The translations under genes were made by a program, and so were the position numbers. From contig JAGEMR010000080.1 in NCBI GenBank assembly GCA_021030915.1, positions 80,156 to 144,155 on the forward strand: 64,000 bases of DNA, given 5' to 3'. Under the pieces are notes generated by a model. The model saw only the letters and a list, made by a program, of their open reading frames with translations, was not told where the DNA came from and made no database searches. This DNA is from Astrothelium macrocarpum. Taxonomy: Eukaryota > Ascomycota > Dothideomycetes > Trypetheliales > Trypetheliaceae. This document shows positions 10,915 through 23,824 of the stretch, one piece after another. How positions within the stretch are numbered: the stretch's first letter is position 1; each line of letters starts with the position of its first letter.

Positions 10915-13900
10915 ATGGACCTTTTCAGAGTCCGACTAAACTGCGTCGACCACTATCAGGCGGTCCCTACGGAGCTTGATCCAGCTTTCTTAGGCCATTC
11001 GTCATCTTCACAGCGTCGAAATGCACCGCAGGTCCCTGTCATCCGAGCATTCGGTGCCACTGAGACAGGACAGAAGGTTTGCGCGCACATTCATGGTGCC
11101 TTACCGTATCTGTACCTGAAATACGATGGCAATCTTTCCGATGAAGAGGGTAAGTGCTTGCAAGATTTTGTCTGATTGACGTTGCCGCTGAGAAATTCAA
11201 AAGTCAATGCATACATCCAGAGCCTCCACGTATCCATCGACCATGCACTTGCAATCAGCTACCGTCGTAATCCCTACGACAGCAAGTCCGTTTTCGTTGC
11301 CCACATCTCCTTGGTCAAAGGCGTGCCATATTATGGCTACTCCGTTGGGTACCAACACTTTCTCAAGGTGTATTTGCTGAACCCTCTTAACATGACACGG
11401 CTTGCAGACCTCTTGTATCAAGGGGCCGTCATGAAAAGGAGTTTCCAACCTTATGAGAGTCATCTTCAATATCTTTTACAATGGATGTGCGACTACAATC
11501 TGTACGGGTGTGCCTACATCGATTGCGACAAGCCGAGATTTCGAAGCCCTGCACCGGAATACTTGGAGCTCAATAGCTCTACCCACAAGTGGCACGACCG
11601 CTCAATTCCTCTCCGACTCGTTCAAGACCCGGATGAGTTTCCGCGGCAGAGCCACTGTTCAATTGAAGTAGACATTTGTGTCCAAAACATTGTCAATCGC
11701 AGGGAAATACAACCGCGGCCACTACATCATGACTTTATTGAACGTTTCAACCTTTTGAGTCCTGATGAGAAACTTGTAAACTCCATGGCTGGATTATGGA
11801 GAGACGAGACAAAGCGACGCAAGAGACGAATGGGCTTGAAGGATCCTTCCAGCAGCCCGTTCCCACCTGAGGTACTCATCTCCATGTCTGCAGATCCGAG
11901 AGACACTTCAAAAGGAGGATGGATACATGAGGAAGAATATCGCTGCATGATAAAAGACCTTGTAGATGATGAAAAGGGGAAGGGCAAGAGCAATCATATT
12001 TCTTTTGACAGTTTTGTACGCCCAAATTCCAAAAACGGTCGAGTTAAGACGGCACTTGAAAGTGTCCAAGACCTGTTTCCTGAGAATCTATCTAAATTCA
12101 AACATTCGCATGACCTGCATCTTGGAAATTTTGCAGACCAGGAAATACCAGCAGGCACCCAGGCAATCGTTGATGAGTCAACAATCAACAAATTTGACAG
12201 TGATGATGTATGCTTTGATTCTGACGAAGAAGCTGCAAGACAAATGGCTTCGTCCCAACAATCACAACTTAAATCGGATGATGGGGATGGTAAAAGATCA
12301 CACACCAGCCCAAATCATGAATTAGACAAAGGTCTAGGGAAGCAAGGGAAGCCATATGAAGCATCAGGAAGTCATGGTCGTGTATTGCCGACTCCAGGAT
12401 CCCCGATTTCACAAAAAGTGCAGCATAGTGGCTCTGACCAACTGTCTAAAAAGGCTCATGGCGGTAAAGGAGTCTTTGCCAAACGTGTTGATGATCAAAA
12501 TAAGTTTTTCAGGGAATCGAATGAGATTTGGCGCTCCCCAAAGAGACAGAAAATCTTATATGATCCAAATCTCTCTACGCCCAAGGATGCCTCTATACAG
12601 AACACTAGAAGGGAAAGCAAAAGTCATCAGCAAGCACAGTCATTGTTAATGGGGAAGAAACCAGGATCAATACGAAAAACATACAACCCTGATGCTGATC
12701 TCTACGATTTGCCCGGCATTGATCAGGGACGAGGCAATTCCTCCCAAGGAGAAACGAGCAGCAATCTTATCAAGACGCAATTTCCAGTCGTCAAAAACCC
12801 TCACGATCCGGACACTGCTCTGCGCCTAAGTCAAAGAAGCAGCCAGTCAAATTCCCAAAAATCTCCACAATACTACGATGAGAAAAACTCTAGCTTTGGT
12901 TTGACTTCCTCCTCAGCAGCAAATCAAAGCGGGTCCGGTCGATCTCCTGTAAAGTCTAACACTAGCTCTCCAAGTCAACGACTGGTGCTTTCACGAGCCT
13001 ATAGGATCAATAATGCTTTTATTCTAAGCTCAAACAACGGGGTTTTCTACTTTGGGCAACGCCCTCCCTCCACACAATTAGTCGAGTCGACGATGAGGCG
13101 ATGTGGTCGACCACCTGTTGTTTACCAAGATGCGTACTATAGCAATGATAAAGATGTACCAGAGAGATCTCGTGGGTATGCAGGACGTGAATTCAAACTT
13201 GAGAGCAACGATTTGCCATATCTACCAGAATTCGATCCAACCGGAGAGAGCCCGGCAACATTTGGTGAAAAGGCATCGATCGTCCTTGATAGGGCAAAGG
13301 AGAAGACGCAGTATCGCATCCGAAGAGCAAAATGTACTCTCATGAATTGGGAGATTGCAACGCCGCCTCCCACGCAAATGGAAGTCAGGAAGTGGTTGGA
13401 GAACGAGCAAAAGCAAGTTCTTCAAGCAAATCAAGAACCACCTGATGGTGTCGAAAGGATTAAGTCAACGAAGGAGCATAGTTCGACGGTTCATCTGTCT
13501 CAGATTGAGGATCCGACACAGAAGAATCGACATGGCTTCAAATATTCGCAGAAGCAGAAGTCAACCAGTGTGCAACATGAAACTCAGTATATGAGCATCA
13601 TGAGCCTTGAGGTGCATGTCAATTCTCGCGGTGCATTTGCACCAGATCCAGCTGAAGACGAAATCAGTTGCATTTTCTGGTCCATACAAAACGATGATGA
13701 AGAAGGAGCTGACAAGCAATCCGCTGAGGGACTTCGTACTGGTATTCTTGTCCTTTGCCCAAACGGCACTGGCCTTGCGGAAAAAATAGTGCGCCAGACA
13801 GGATTTGAAGTCGAGGCACATGAAGACGAGCTGGATATGATCAACAAGTTGATCTACATTGTTCGTGACTTTGACCCAGACATTCTCACTGGATTTGAAG

Positions 13901-16176
13901 TGCACAACGGTAGTTGGGGATATCTCATCGAACGCGCTCGGCTCAAGTTTGAATACAATCTCCCAGACGAGTTATCTCGCATGAAATCACAATCGCATGG
14001 TCGTTTTGGCAAAGATGCAGATCGCTGGGGTTTCACGCATACCTCCACCATACGTATCACAGGGCGCCATATGATCAACATCTGGCGTGCCATGAGGGGT
14101 GAGTTGAACTTGTTGCAGTACACCATGGAGAACGTGGTCTTCCATCTTCTGCAGATGCGCATACCTCATTATTCCTTCCGCGATCTAACCAAATGGTACC
14201 AATCGTCTTTGCCACAAGACCTCGCCAAGGTTGTAGACTATTATGTCAGCCGAGTACAATTAGATCTTCGTATCCTCGATGCCAATGAGCTAGTCCCACG
14301 TACGTCCGAGCAAGCGCGTCTCCTTGGTGTTGACTTTTTCAGCGTCTTCTCCAGAGGGTCTCAGTTCAAAGTCGAATCTCTCATGTTTCGCATTGCCAAA
14401 CCCGAAAACTTCATCCTAGTTTCGCCGAGCCGTAAGCAGGTTGGACAGCAAAATGCCTTGGAATGCCTACCGCTCGTCATGGAACCACAGTCAGCATTCT
14501 ACAATTCACCGCTTCTTGTCCTTGACTTTCAGTCATTGTACCCTTCAGTGATGATTGCGTACAACTATTGCTATAGCACTTGCCTTGGACGCATCACTCC
14601 ATGGCGTGGGACAAACAAAATGGGATTCATGGATTTCCAACGCGAACCACGACTGCTGGAACTTGTGGAAGATCATATCAATGTCGCTCCCAACGGGATC
14701 ATGTACGTAAAGCCTACCATGCGGAAGAGTCTCCTTGCCAAAATGTTGGGTGAGATTCTCGAGACCCGTGTCATGGTCAAATCCGGGATGAAAGTCGACA
14801 AGGATGACCGTACTCTCCAACAGCTCCTCAACAATCGGCAACTCGCACTCAAACTCATCGCCAACGTCACATACGGCTACACCTCAGCCTCCTTCTCCGG
14901 CCGTATGCCCTGCGCCGAGATTGCCGACAGCATCGTCCAAACCGGGCGCGAAACCCTCGAAAAGGCCATCGCACTCATCCATAGCGTTTCCCGCTGGGAC
15001 GCTGAAGTCGTCTACGGCGACACGGACTCGCTCTTCGTCTACCTCAAAGGCCGTACTCGGGCACAAGCCTTCCAAATCGGCGCCGAAATCGCCGAAGCGG
15101 TCACGAAACAGAACCCGCGGCCGATCAAACTCAAGTTCGAAAAAGTCTACCACCCATGCGTGCTCCTCGCCAAAAAGCGCTACGTCGGCTTCAAATACGA
15201 GTCCCCCTCACAGCAAGAACCCGAGTTCGACGCCAAGGGCATCGAGACGGTGCGCCGCGACGGCACGCCGGCGGAGCAGAAGATCGAGGAGAAGGCGCTC
15301 AAGCTGCTGTTCCGCACAGCGGATCTCAGCCAGGTGAAGCGCTACTTCCAGCAACAGTGCGCCAAGATCCTGCGCGCCCAGGTCTCCGTCCAGGATTTCT
15401 GCTTCGCAAAGGAGGTCAAGCTCGGCAGCTACTCCGACCGTGGTCCGCCGCCCCCGGGCGCGCTCATCGCTACCCGCAAGATGCTCGCGGATCCCCGCGC
15501 CGAGCCGCAGTATGGCGAGCGCGTGCCGTATGTGGTTGCGGCGGGCGCGCCGGGGGCAAGATTGGTCGATCGCTGTGTCGCGCCGGAGGTGCTGCTCGCT
15601 GATGAGGAGATGGAGTTGGATGCGGAGTATTATATTTCGAAGAATTTGATTCCGCCGCTCGAGCGGATTTTTAATCTCGTCGGGGCGAATGTGAGGGGGT
15701 GGTATGATGAGATGCCCAAGGTGCAGAGGGTCAGGGCATTTGGGGTGGGTGGCGGGGGGGAGGATGGGGGGAGGGGGTTGTTTGGACATGTGCAGGGGAG
15801 GAAGACGTTGGAGAGGTATTTGCAGAGGAGTGTGTGTTTGGTCTGTCGGGCGAAGTTGGCACAGCCGAAGACGCTCGCGGAGAGCAAGGCGTTGCCACTG
15901 TGTGTGGATTGTAAGAAGTCGCCATCAAGGACGATTTTGGCATTGAGGACGAAGCTCAGCACGGCGGAGAAGAAGGTGAGGGAAGTGGAAAGCGTGTGCA
16001 GGAGTTGTGCGAACCTGTCTTGGAGCGATGAAGTGAGATGTGACTCTCGAGACTGTCCGGTATTCTACTCACGGCTGAGGGCAAAGACGAAGGAAGGTAT
16101 TGAGAGAAATGGAATCGGTGAGGTGATTGCAACATTGGAAAGAACTGAAGGAAAGAAGAACGATTGGGAATGGTGA
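10915..16176 (+). CDS. REV3: DNA polymerase zeta catalytic subunit (Rev3)
   Basis: B-family polymerase that extends past DNA lesions; nuclear. Exons 10915-11149 and 11204-16176 (54-nt intron) give 1735 aa. The N-terminus MDLFRVRLNCVDHYQAVPTE and GATETGQKVCAHIHGALPYL is diagnostic. A long poorly conserved insert follows (about residues 330-900). Polymerase motifs: A is DFQSLYPSVM at D1186, B is NVTYGYTSASFSGRMPC, C is YGDTDS with D1351 and D1353. The exonuclease-like region (FDPDILTGFEVHN) lacks the usual full set of acidic residues by eye. Two C-terminal cysteine clusters are present (CLVCRAKL..CVDC near 1623-1655; CRSC..CDSRDC near 1677-1700), the second being the iron-sulfur site that binds accessory subunits. 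A glycine-rich loop encoded by a G-run (15742-15777) precedes them. Confidence 0.96.
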
Positions 16177-16885
16177 GAGATGGATGTGGACGTTTTGAGA
16201 TGATTCTTTGATTATTCTTGTGAAATGTATTATGTGTGACTTATTTCAGAGATACAGATTTTCGTGCGTTTGAACTGAATGTTTCGTGCAAGTAAAGGAA
16301 GTAAAGCTCGATTTTGATTTAGCAAAGGACCACCTTGAATACGAGCAAGCATGGCCGGAATTTCTAGAGGTCTTGACTCATATGATGAGAAGTTGAACAC
16401 TTATCCAGCATCAGAGCTACGAAATGGCATGGATTTATACCCTGTTAGTATTTGGCAATTAGATAGAAACCTGGAATAAAGTTTGAGAGCAAGATAGAGG
16501 AATGTCCATAGAGTATGGGAAGAATGAAAAGTTTGAACTGGCGCCTAATCGCGGTCTTGGCGGACGGTACGATGATGATTTCTCACTTTGGGACGCGTAA
16601 TGTGATGTGGCTCTGACGAGGATCTCCAATGGAGATTTGAAATATTGATTGCGTTCTCGAAGAATGGTCACTCAAAGTACAGCGTAAGATATTTTTATTC
16701 GCAGATTTGTTGGCAGGCGTCATCGTGGTCCAGGCCCATCCCGGTGGCCGCGAAACAACTCAACCTACATCTTCACCAACGCATCTGACTCCTGCTCCCC
16801 AAAAGTTTTCTTGCTTTTAACCCTTTGATTCGCACGGGACTCACTCTTCGGCTTCTGCTCGCCGTTCTGGCGTTGTCAAGTCAAA
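16177..16885. promoter_or_regulatory. Gap between REV3 and SLA2
   Basis: 709 bases between two rightward genes, holding the REV3 3' end and SLA2 promoter. Small frames only, none recognisable. Confidence 0.4.
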
Positions 16886-19800
16886 ATGGCGCTGACATAC
16901 ACCTCTCGCAATGTGGACATGGGAAAGTATGTTGTGTTACACTATAATTTTGAATAGGCATAGGCTTACTTTATGTTTTAGGTCTGAAGCACAGCTGGCC
17001 GAGAACATCAGAAAGGCTACAAGTATAGGTACGCCTGAGTCTTCGTCTGATTTAACATCCAGACTCTAATTTGAAGCTTCTACCTACAGAGGAAACAGCC
17101 CCTAAGAGTGAGTGCAATCTTCCTCCTGGATTGCTCGGAAGCTTACAGTTGGCCAGGAAAGCATGTACGAGCTGCCATTGTCTATACCTGGGACCACAAG
17201 TCATCCCAATCCTTCTGGGCTGGCATGAAAGTGTGAGTTATGTCCCATGGGCGCTTAGCACTCCTGAAGCTCATTTCGATATCAAGGCAACCTATACTGG
17301 CCGATGAAGTCCAGACATTCAAAGCTCTTCAAACCATACACAAGGTCTTGCAAGAAGGCCACCCAATCGCATTGAAGGAGGCACAGGCCAATGTCAATTG
17401 GCTCGAGAGTTTGACAAGAGGAGTTTCAGGAGGAGAGGGACTAAGAGGTATCAATGGATAGTCGCACTGTACATGTTACGGCTAGGCTCATACATACATG
17501 TTCCAGGATACGGACAGTTGATCCAAGAGTACATATACTACCTCTTGGCGAAATTAGCCTTTCATCGGCAGCATCAGGAGTTCAATGGTAGGCAAGGTCT
17601 GGTATTCTGATCATTGCATGCCGCTAATGCTGTTTTAAGGGACCTTTGAATATGAAGAATACATCAGTCTCAAGTCTACAAACGATCCGAACGAAGGGTA
17701 CGAAATCGGATGGTGGCACAATACTTTTGGGATACTAACATGACCATAGTTACGAGACGATATCTGATTTAATGACCCTACAAGATCAAATTGATTCATT
17801 TCAAAAACTCATATTCTCTCATTTTCGCGGCGCTGGTAATAATGAATGCCGAATAGCTGCATTAGTGCCACTGGTCCAGGAAAGCTACGGAATATACAAG
17901 TTTATTACCAGCATGCTTCGAGCAATGCATACAAGTACGTCCTTCCCTTATGCACCCTCATACGATCTTCACTAATTTCTGTAGCGCTTGGTGATGATGA
18001 AGCGCTGTCTCCACTTCGTGGTAGATATGACGCCCAGCACTATCGCCTGGTAAAATTTTACTACGAATGTTCCAATTTACGATACCTCACCAGTCTTATC
18101 ACTGTTCCCAAACTTCCCCAAGATCCTCCCAACCTTCTAGCAGAGGATGAAAGTCGTCCAGCCTTACCACAGCGGCCAAAGCAAGAAGTAGAGCGAGTCG
18201 CAACACCACCACGGCCCACAGCACCTGACCCCGAACCGATCAACGAATTTTGGAAAAATGAACAAGCAAGGGAACAAGAACAATTTGCAGAGGAGCAACG
18301 AAGGCTACAAGCACAGTATGAAGCAGCTCAAAGGCAGCAACAGGAGGAGGCTTTACGGCGACAGCAAGAGTTCGAGCAGCAGCAGCGTCTGCAAGCTGAG
18401 CAACAACGAATGGCACAAGAGCAGTTACAACGCGACCTTTATAATCAGCAGGCACAAGGTCGTTTGGCTGAGCTGGAGCAAGAAAACTTTAATGCTCGGC
18501 AGCAATATGAGAGAGACCAGCTTTTGCTACAGCAGTACGACCAAAAAATGAAGAGCTTGGAGAGTGAAATACAACAGCTGCATGCTAATTTTAATCAACA
18601 AAGTGCATCCAAGGATGACCAAATAAGAGCCCTCCAAGAGCAGATCAACACCTGGCGTACAAAATACGAGGCTTTGGCAAAACTTTACTCTCAGCTGCGG
18701 CACGAGCATCTGGAACTGTTACAGAAATTTAAGAGCGTCCAATTAAAAGCAGCATCAGCGCAGGAAGCCATTGATAGGCGAGAAAAGCTCGAACGAGAAA
18801 TCAAGACAAAGAACCTGGAGCTTGCAGACATGATTCGTGAACGTGATCGAGCCTTGCATGAAAAGGATAGGACCACCGGGGGTCACAAGGAAGAATTAGA
18901 GAAGCTCAGGCGGGAATTACGCTTTGCTCTAGAAAAGGCGGAAAATGCTGAACGAGGTAAAGGCTCTGAATTGTCAGCAATGCTTTCACGTCACAACAGA
19001 GAGGTTGCAGACCTTGAGGAAGCTCTACGAAACAAGACTAGAGCGCTTGAGGACATGCACATGAAGTATGGAGAGCAAGACTCCGACGTCGTGAGACAGC
19101 TTCATGAGAAGGAGGAAGAGCTCGAGATCTTCAAAGCTGGCATGGACCAGACGCTCCTGGAGCTCGCTGAATTGAAAAAGACTCATAACGATGCAGACCA
19201 CGCAATGGATGGCCAAATTGATACCATCCTGCTCGATAGCCTTCGCAAGATTAGCGACATCATTGACTCCGTGCTACAGAGTGGTGTACAGCGCGTTGAT
19301 GAAGCTCTTTACGAACTTGACTCGACTATGCAAGCTGGTAATCAAAATGCCACCGGCCCATACGTACTCTCACAGATCGAGAAAGCATCTTCCACAGCCA
19401 TGGAGTTTAGCACTGCTTTCAATAATTTCATCGCAGACGGCCCCAACAGCACCCACACCGAAATCATCCGCACCGTCACCACCTTCTCCTCCTCCATCGC
19501 CGACGTCCTCTCCAACACCAAAGGCCTCACCCGCTTCGCATCAGACGACAAGAAATCCGACCAACTCATCAACGCCGCCCGCACCTCCGCCCAAAACACC
19601 GTCACCTTCTTCCGCAACCTGCTATCCTTCAAACTCGACACGCTCGACGACACGGCCAAAACCGATGTCGTCATCACCTCCAACTCCGACGTGCAAGTCG
19701 CGCTGAACCGGCTCTCCAAGCTCGCCGACGCCTTCGCGCCCAAATCCTCCAAACTCACCACCACCGGCCAAGGCGACCTGGGCGACCTCGTCGACCGCGA

Positions 19801-20586
19801 GCTGCAGAACGCGGCGAAGGCCATCGACGCCGCGACGGAGCGGCTCGCGAAGCTCAAGAACAAGCCGCGCGACGCCTACTCGACGTACGAGCTGCGCATC
19901 CACGACTCCATCCTCGACGCCGCCGTCGCGGTGACCTCCGCCATCGCCGCGCTGATCCGCGCAGCCACCGACTCGCAGCGCGAGATCGTCGCGCAGGGCC
20001 GCGGGTCGTCGGGCCTGTCGCGCACGCAGTTCTACAAGAAGAACAATCGCTGGACGGAGGGGCTGATCTCCGCGGCGAAGGCGGTGGCTGCGTCGACGAA
20101 CACGCTGATTGAGACGGCGGATGGCGTGATTTCCGGCAGGAACTCGCCCGAGCAGCTGATCGTCGCGTCGAACGATGTCGCGGCGAGTACGGCGCAGCTG
20201 GTCGCCGCGAGCAGGGTCAAGGCGAGCTTCATGAGCAAGACGCAGGAGCGGCTGGAGGGCGCGAGCAAGAGCGTGGGACAGGCGTGTCGTGCGCTGGTGA
20301 GGCAGGTGCAGGAGATCATTGCGCAGCGCGCGCAGGAGGGCGAGGAGAAGGTGGATTATGCGAAGCTGGGGAGTCATGAGTTTAAGGTGCGGGAGATGGA
20401 GCAGCAGGTGAGTTATCTGGTCCCCGGTTTTGCTTCTTGCTTCTTGCCCTCTGTGGTGGTGAATTGTGGTTGTAGCATGCTGACTCGTGGTCCTTGTAGG
20501 TCGAGATTTTGCAATTGGAGCAGAGTCTGGCGAGGGCAAGGGAGCGGTTGGGTGAGATGAGGAAGATTTCGTACCAGGAAGAGTGA
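16886..20586 (+). CDS. SLA2: Actin cytoskeleton/endocytosis adaptor Sla2 (End4, HIP1R-type)
   Basis: Links the clathrin coat and membrane lipids to actin at endocytic sites. Ten exons: 16886-16926, 16982-17028, 17090-17107 (18 nt), 17157-17232, 17287-17447, 17507-17587, 17640-17697, 17750-17934, 17985-20407 and 20500-20586, giving 1058 aa. The N-terminal ANTH domain is seen in SEAQLAENIRKATSIEETAP, ARAIVYTW-like HVRAAIVYTWDHKSSQSFW and LADEVQTFKALQTIHKVLQE. A glutamine-rich coiled coil follows (about residues 300-600). The C-terminal talin-like I/LWEQ actin-binding domain includes ELRIHDSILDAAVAVTSAIA and STAQLVAASRVKASFMSKTQ. Nine introns cluster at the ends, eight of them in the first 1.1 kb. 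Sla2 is the classic flank of the mating-type locus in ascomycetes. The last third is strikingly GC-rich. Confidence 0.96.
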
Positions 20587-21252
20587 GTGGTGTCGGAGCT
20601 GGATTGGTGGAGAGTGCGCTGTCAAAGATGGACTGGGAGTTTTTTGATTCCAGGTAATCATTTTAGTGGTTGCATTCATACCCAGTTTGTACCAGAGTGT
20701 ATTATGCTTGTGTAAGGAGTCATGAGCTGTGTCAAGGTCATCCAATTTTTCTAGTTGTGCATCCAAATTTGTAGGTCAAAAGGAATAGTCGTCTGAAAGG
20801 GAAAAGAATCTTTAGCATACTCTCTATTGTATTTAATGCTAAGTCTGCGACATAATCATGGCTCGAGGAAGACACAATGCTACCTTTTGGTAAGCCTCTG
20901 AGAAACACAAATACCCAGGCTTGATATTCAATCAATTTCCGGGGCCATGATACCCCTTCACCATTGAAATACCGCCCTACCTAATCCAGCGTACTGAATT
21001 ATACCTCATGTAATAATAATTTTTAAACAGCGGGTTCGAACGCCCCGAACGCCTGGCGCGATCGGGAAACCCACCAGGATCCTCCCAGACATCATCCGTC
21101 TCATATAGGACAGGGAGAAGGAAAAACGTCGACAAATGCAGTATGCAGACACGAAAAAAGAAAAATACGCTAACATAAACGACGGAAGAATGCTGGAGGA
21201 GTTTGGGAGGATTGATGTGATTGATGAAAGTAAGAGTCAACGCTTGTAGAAA
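20587..21252. other. Convergent 3' gap between SLA2 and RHO3
   Basis: 666 bases between converging stop codons. A T-loop-like string gggttcgaac near 21033 was checked and is not part of a foldable tRNA. No gene seen. Confidence 0.4.
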
Positions 21253-22428
21253 TCACATGATTTTACAAGACATTTTCTCCTTGTCGTTGGCAGATTTGAC
21301 CTGTAAGGCGACGCGGGCAGCTTCGGTGAAGGCTTCGTTGACGCCACGATTCTTCATGGCGGAGCATTCTGTCATGATTTCGATTAGCTCAACCACGCGT
21401 TCCAAAGAAGTGGATTGAATGCCGCTTCTCCGCGTCCCATGTCTTCAATTTCCATTGCGATATTGCCGATCCCAGCTCACCGCTTTTCCATCTTCTTTCA
21501 CCAATCCCCACAGTCTTCTCCACGAGGAGAGCAAAAGAAAATTGTAGACTCACCCAGATACCGTAGCGCCCGGATCCGCTCCGCCACCGCGAGTCCCTGC
21601 TTGTAGTCGATCAGCGGCTTCTTCGGCTCCGGCGGGTTCCCGTCGTCGAGCATGTCGGCGTGGATCTCGCGCAGGTCACATTTCAGCGCAACGAGGACGA
21701 GCTTGACTCCTGGACAATTTTCGGCAATCTCGCCGACCCATTTTGTTTCGACGTTTTCGAGTGAGTCGGGGGAGTCGACCTGGAGATGGGAATGCAGATG
21801 TTAGCGCTGAGACCGTGTCGAGACTGTGGAGGGAATTGGAAAAAGTCCAGCGCATCGCTTTCTGGGGAGTGATAAGGTGTAGGTTTAAGTTGGACATACA
21901 CTAAAGCAGAGCATTATGGCATGAGTGTCGTCGTAGGAAAGTGATCGCAATCGGTCGAACTCTTCTTGGCCTGCTGTATCCCATAGACTGAGCTCGACAT
22001 GTTTGTTATCGATGAAAATATCTAGAATTTTGCGTCAGATGCTAAAACCGGACTGCTATCTTTTTTGGACCCAAAGCTCTGATCGTACCATGGACATAGT
22101 TCTCGAACACTGTCGGTTCACTTGGAAATGGATCAGCGCTTGTTTTTTGCCTGCTTCTGAAAATCTGTGTGCATACTACACCGTCGGAAAATATCTAAAT
22201 GTCTGTTATCAGCCTTTGCATCCTCTTGTGAACCTGTAGAGGATCATACCCTCTTGTAAAAACATTTAGCAATGACGTTTTTCCGCATGCGCCGTCTCCA
22301 CTGCCATTTCCTGTTAGTCCCAATTCGCAATCGCAATGAACAATGTGCCAGGTGAAGTTCGAGGGAGTCCACACATACAGTAACACCAGCTTCCGTTGCA
22401 CCGTCTTCGCTCCGCCACAGAGCGGCAT
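21253..22428 (-). CDS. RHO3: Rho3-type small GTPase
   Basis: Membrane-bound switch for polarised growth and exocytosis. Seven exons: 22379-22428, 22250-22300, 22177-22194 (18 nt), 22089-22120 (32 nt), 21900-22021, 21554-21779 and 21253-21368, giving 204 aa. Joined, it starts MPLCGGAKTVQRKLVLL and shows P-loop GDGACGKTS, switch I YFPTVYEPTVFENYV, switch II WDTAGQEEFDRLRSLSYDD, VALKCDLR (in place of the usual TKLD) and ECSAMKNRGVNEAF. It ends in the prenylation box CKIM. The N-terminus and the VALKCDLR motif favour Rho3 over Rho1/Cdc42. Exons 3 and 4 are very short; their join is supported because only this splicing gives the invariant switch I sequence. Confidence 0.93.
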
Positions 22429-23089
22429 CTTGTGTTTGCGCCGGGCGACACTAGATATAGGGAGAGGAGAAGGGCAATGGTATCGGGTCGAGGGCGTGCG
22501 CCGGATGGGAGAGGAGCCGTCTTCTTATCATCAATTGAATGTGTGCGCGAGTCAAGAAGGCTGAACCTGACAACGGCGTAGTCAGCACGACGCAGCTCAG
22601 CGTCGACAAGGCGTGGAGCTGCCGAGGTGATGTGGTAAGCAACGAAGCGAAACAGGGCAGCGGGGAGCGGAGTAGCTCAAAAAGCAACGAGCGTGATGGG
22701 GAGAAGCGAGAGATGGACAATCATCAGAGGTATAAGGGATGAGGCAGAAGCGGAGAGACGGTCAAGACGTCAGGATGATCGAGGAATGGATGAATGGATA
22801 GACGGAAGACTGGTTGCATGGCTCTAGGCGTGGCTGGGCCTTTTGGGGCTCTGCTCTTTGGTGGAAAGACGTAATACGCCGTTCGCTTCCTCTAACTTTA
22901 CCTGGTCTAACATCAAAACCCCCTACTCCACCTCCCCAGATTAGTGGATTATTTTTACTTCTTTGGATCTGGACGTGGTACTCGATACACATGGGAATTT
23001 CATTCAGTCGTAGCGTCACAAGTTGAACATGTGTTACATCTAAGAATACCTCCACGGAATACCCCCACACAAAATGCCGGCACCATGAA
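22429..23089. promoter_or_regulatory. Gap between CWC25 3' end and RHO3 start
   Basis: 661 bases holding the RHO3 promoter and CWC25 3' end. No recognisable gene; overlapping small frames lack family content. Confidence 0.4.
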
Positions 23090-23824
23090 TCACCGAGAAT
23101 ATGACCGGGATCTATGATGATGATGGCGGCGATGGCTTCTCCTGCTCCTATCATGGTCGTCCCGATCACTCCTCCGCCTGGGTGAGCGCGAACGTGATCG
23201 CTCCCGCTCATGGCGCCTGTGATGCCTATGCCTTCGGTCCTTTTCTCTCCTGGCATCCTTCTCTGCTCTTCGCTTTGCCGCGCGTTCCTTTTCTTGAAGT
23301 GCTGCCTGCATGATTGATAGCTCCTGACTCTTGATTGCCAGCAAAGGATCTTGACCAGCCTTCGCAGCAATATCCCGTGTGTTTAGCGCTGGCATTCCCA
23401 TCCCACTTCCATTCGTAGCACTTCCGTTGGACACGTCCTTTTTCTCCTCGACCTCCTTTTTGATTAAACTGTCGAGACGCTTGGAACCCAACAAGTACTT
23501 TTCCATTTCCTCTGTAGTGCCCTTGTCTCCTGCCGCAGGTCCTGCATACATCCATTCAACACGTTGTTTCCGCTGTGTGCCACCGGCTGCCTCCTCCATT
23601 TGCTGGAGCTCTTCCATCTGGCGCTCTTCAGCTCGCTCCTTCAAAAGTGCATCGGTCTTCTTTCGTTCCTCGAGTGCTTTGTGTTCTTGCTCATACCTAT
23701 TTTCCAAATTAGTTTTTGACCTGAGACACATGGCGACATGACGCGCGGTCGGTACTTACACTTTTTTCTGGTTGGACATTAGATGGGGATGCCATGATTT
23801 CTTCAAATTGAGATCTCCTCCCAT
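23090..23824 (-). CDS. CWC25: Pre-mRNA-splicing factor Cwc25
   Basis: Step-one spliceosome factor that joins just before branching. Exons 23760-23824 and 23090-23696 (63-nt intron) give 223 aa. The N-terminus MGGDLNLKKSWHPHLMSNQK is the CIR-like N-terminal signature of the family, followed by KVYEQEHKALEERKK and EELQQMEEAAGG. RVEWMYAGP is a second family mark. The C-terminal 60 residues are Arg/His/Ser-rich (RS-type). The first exon was found by its match to the family start. Confidence 0.93.

Noticed and set aside
15208..15789. 193-codon leftward frame opposite REV3
   Set aside because: Shadow of the GC-rich REV3 coding region; low-complexity composition.
19622..20539. 305-codon leftward frame opposite SLA2
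   Set aside because: Arg/Asp-rich shadow of a GC-rich conserved gene.
21030..21050. gggttcgaac, a tRNA T-loop-like string
   Set aside because: No matching acceptor, D or anticodon arm upstream on either strand.
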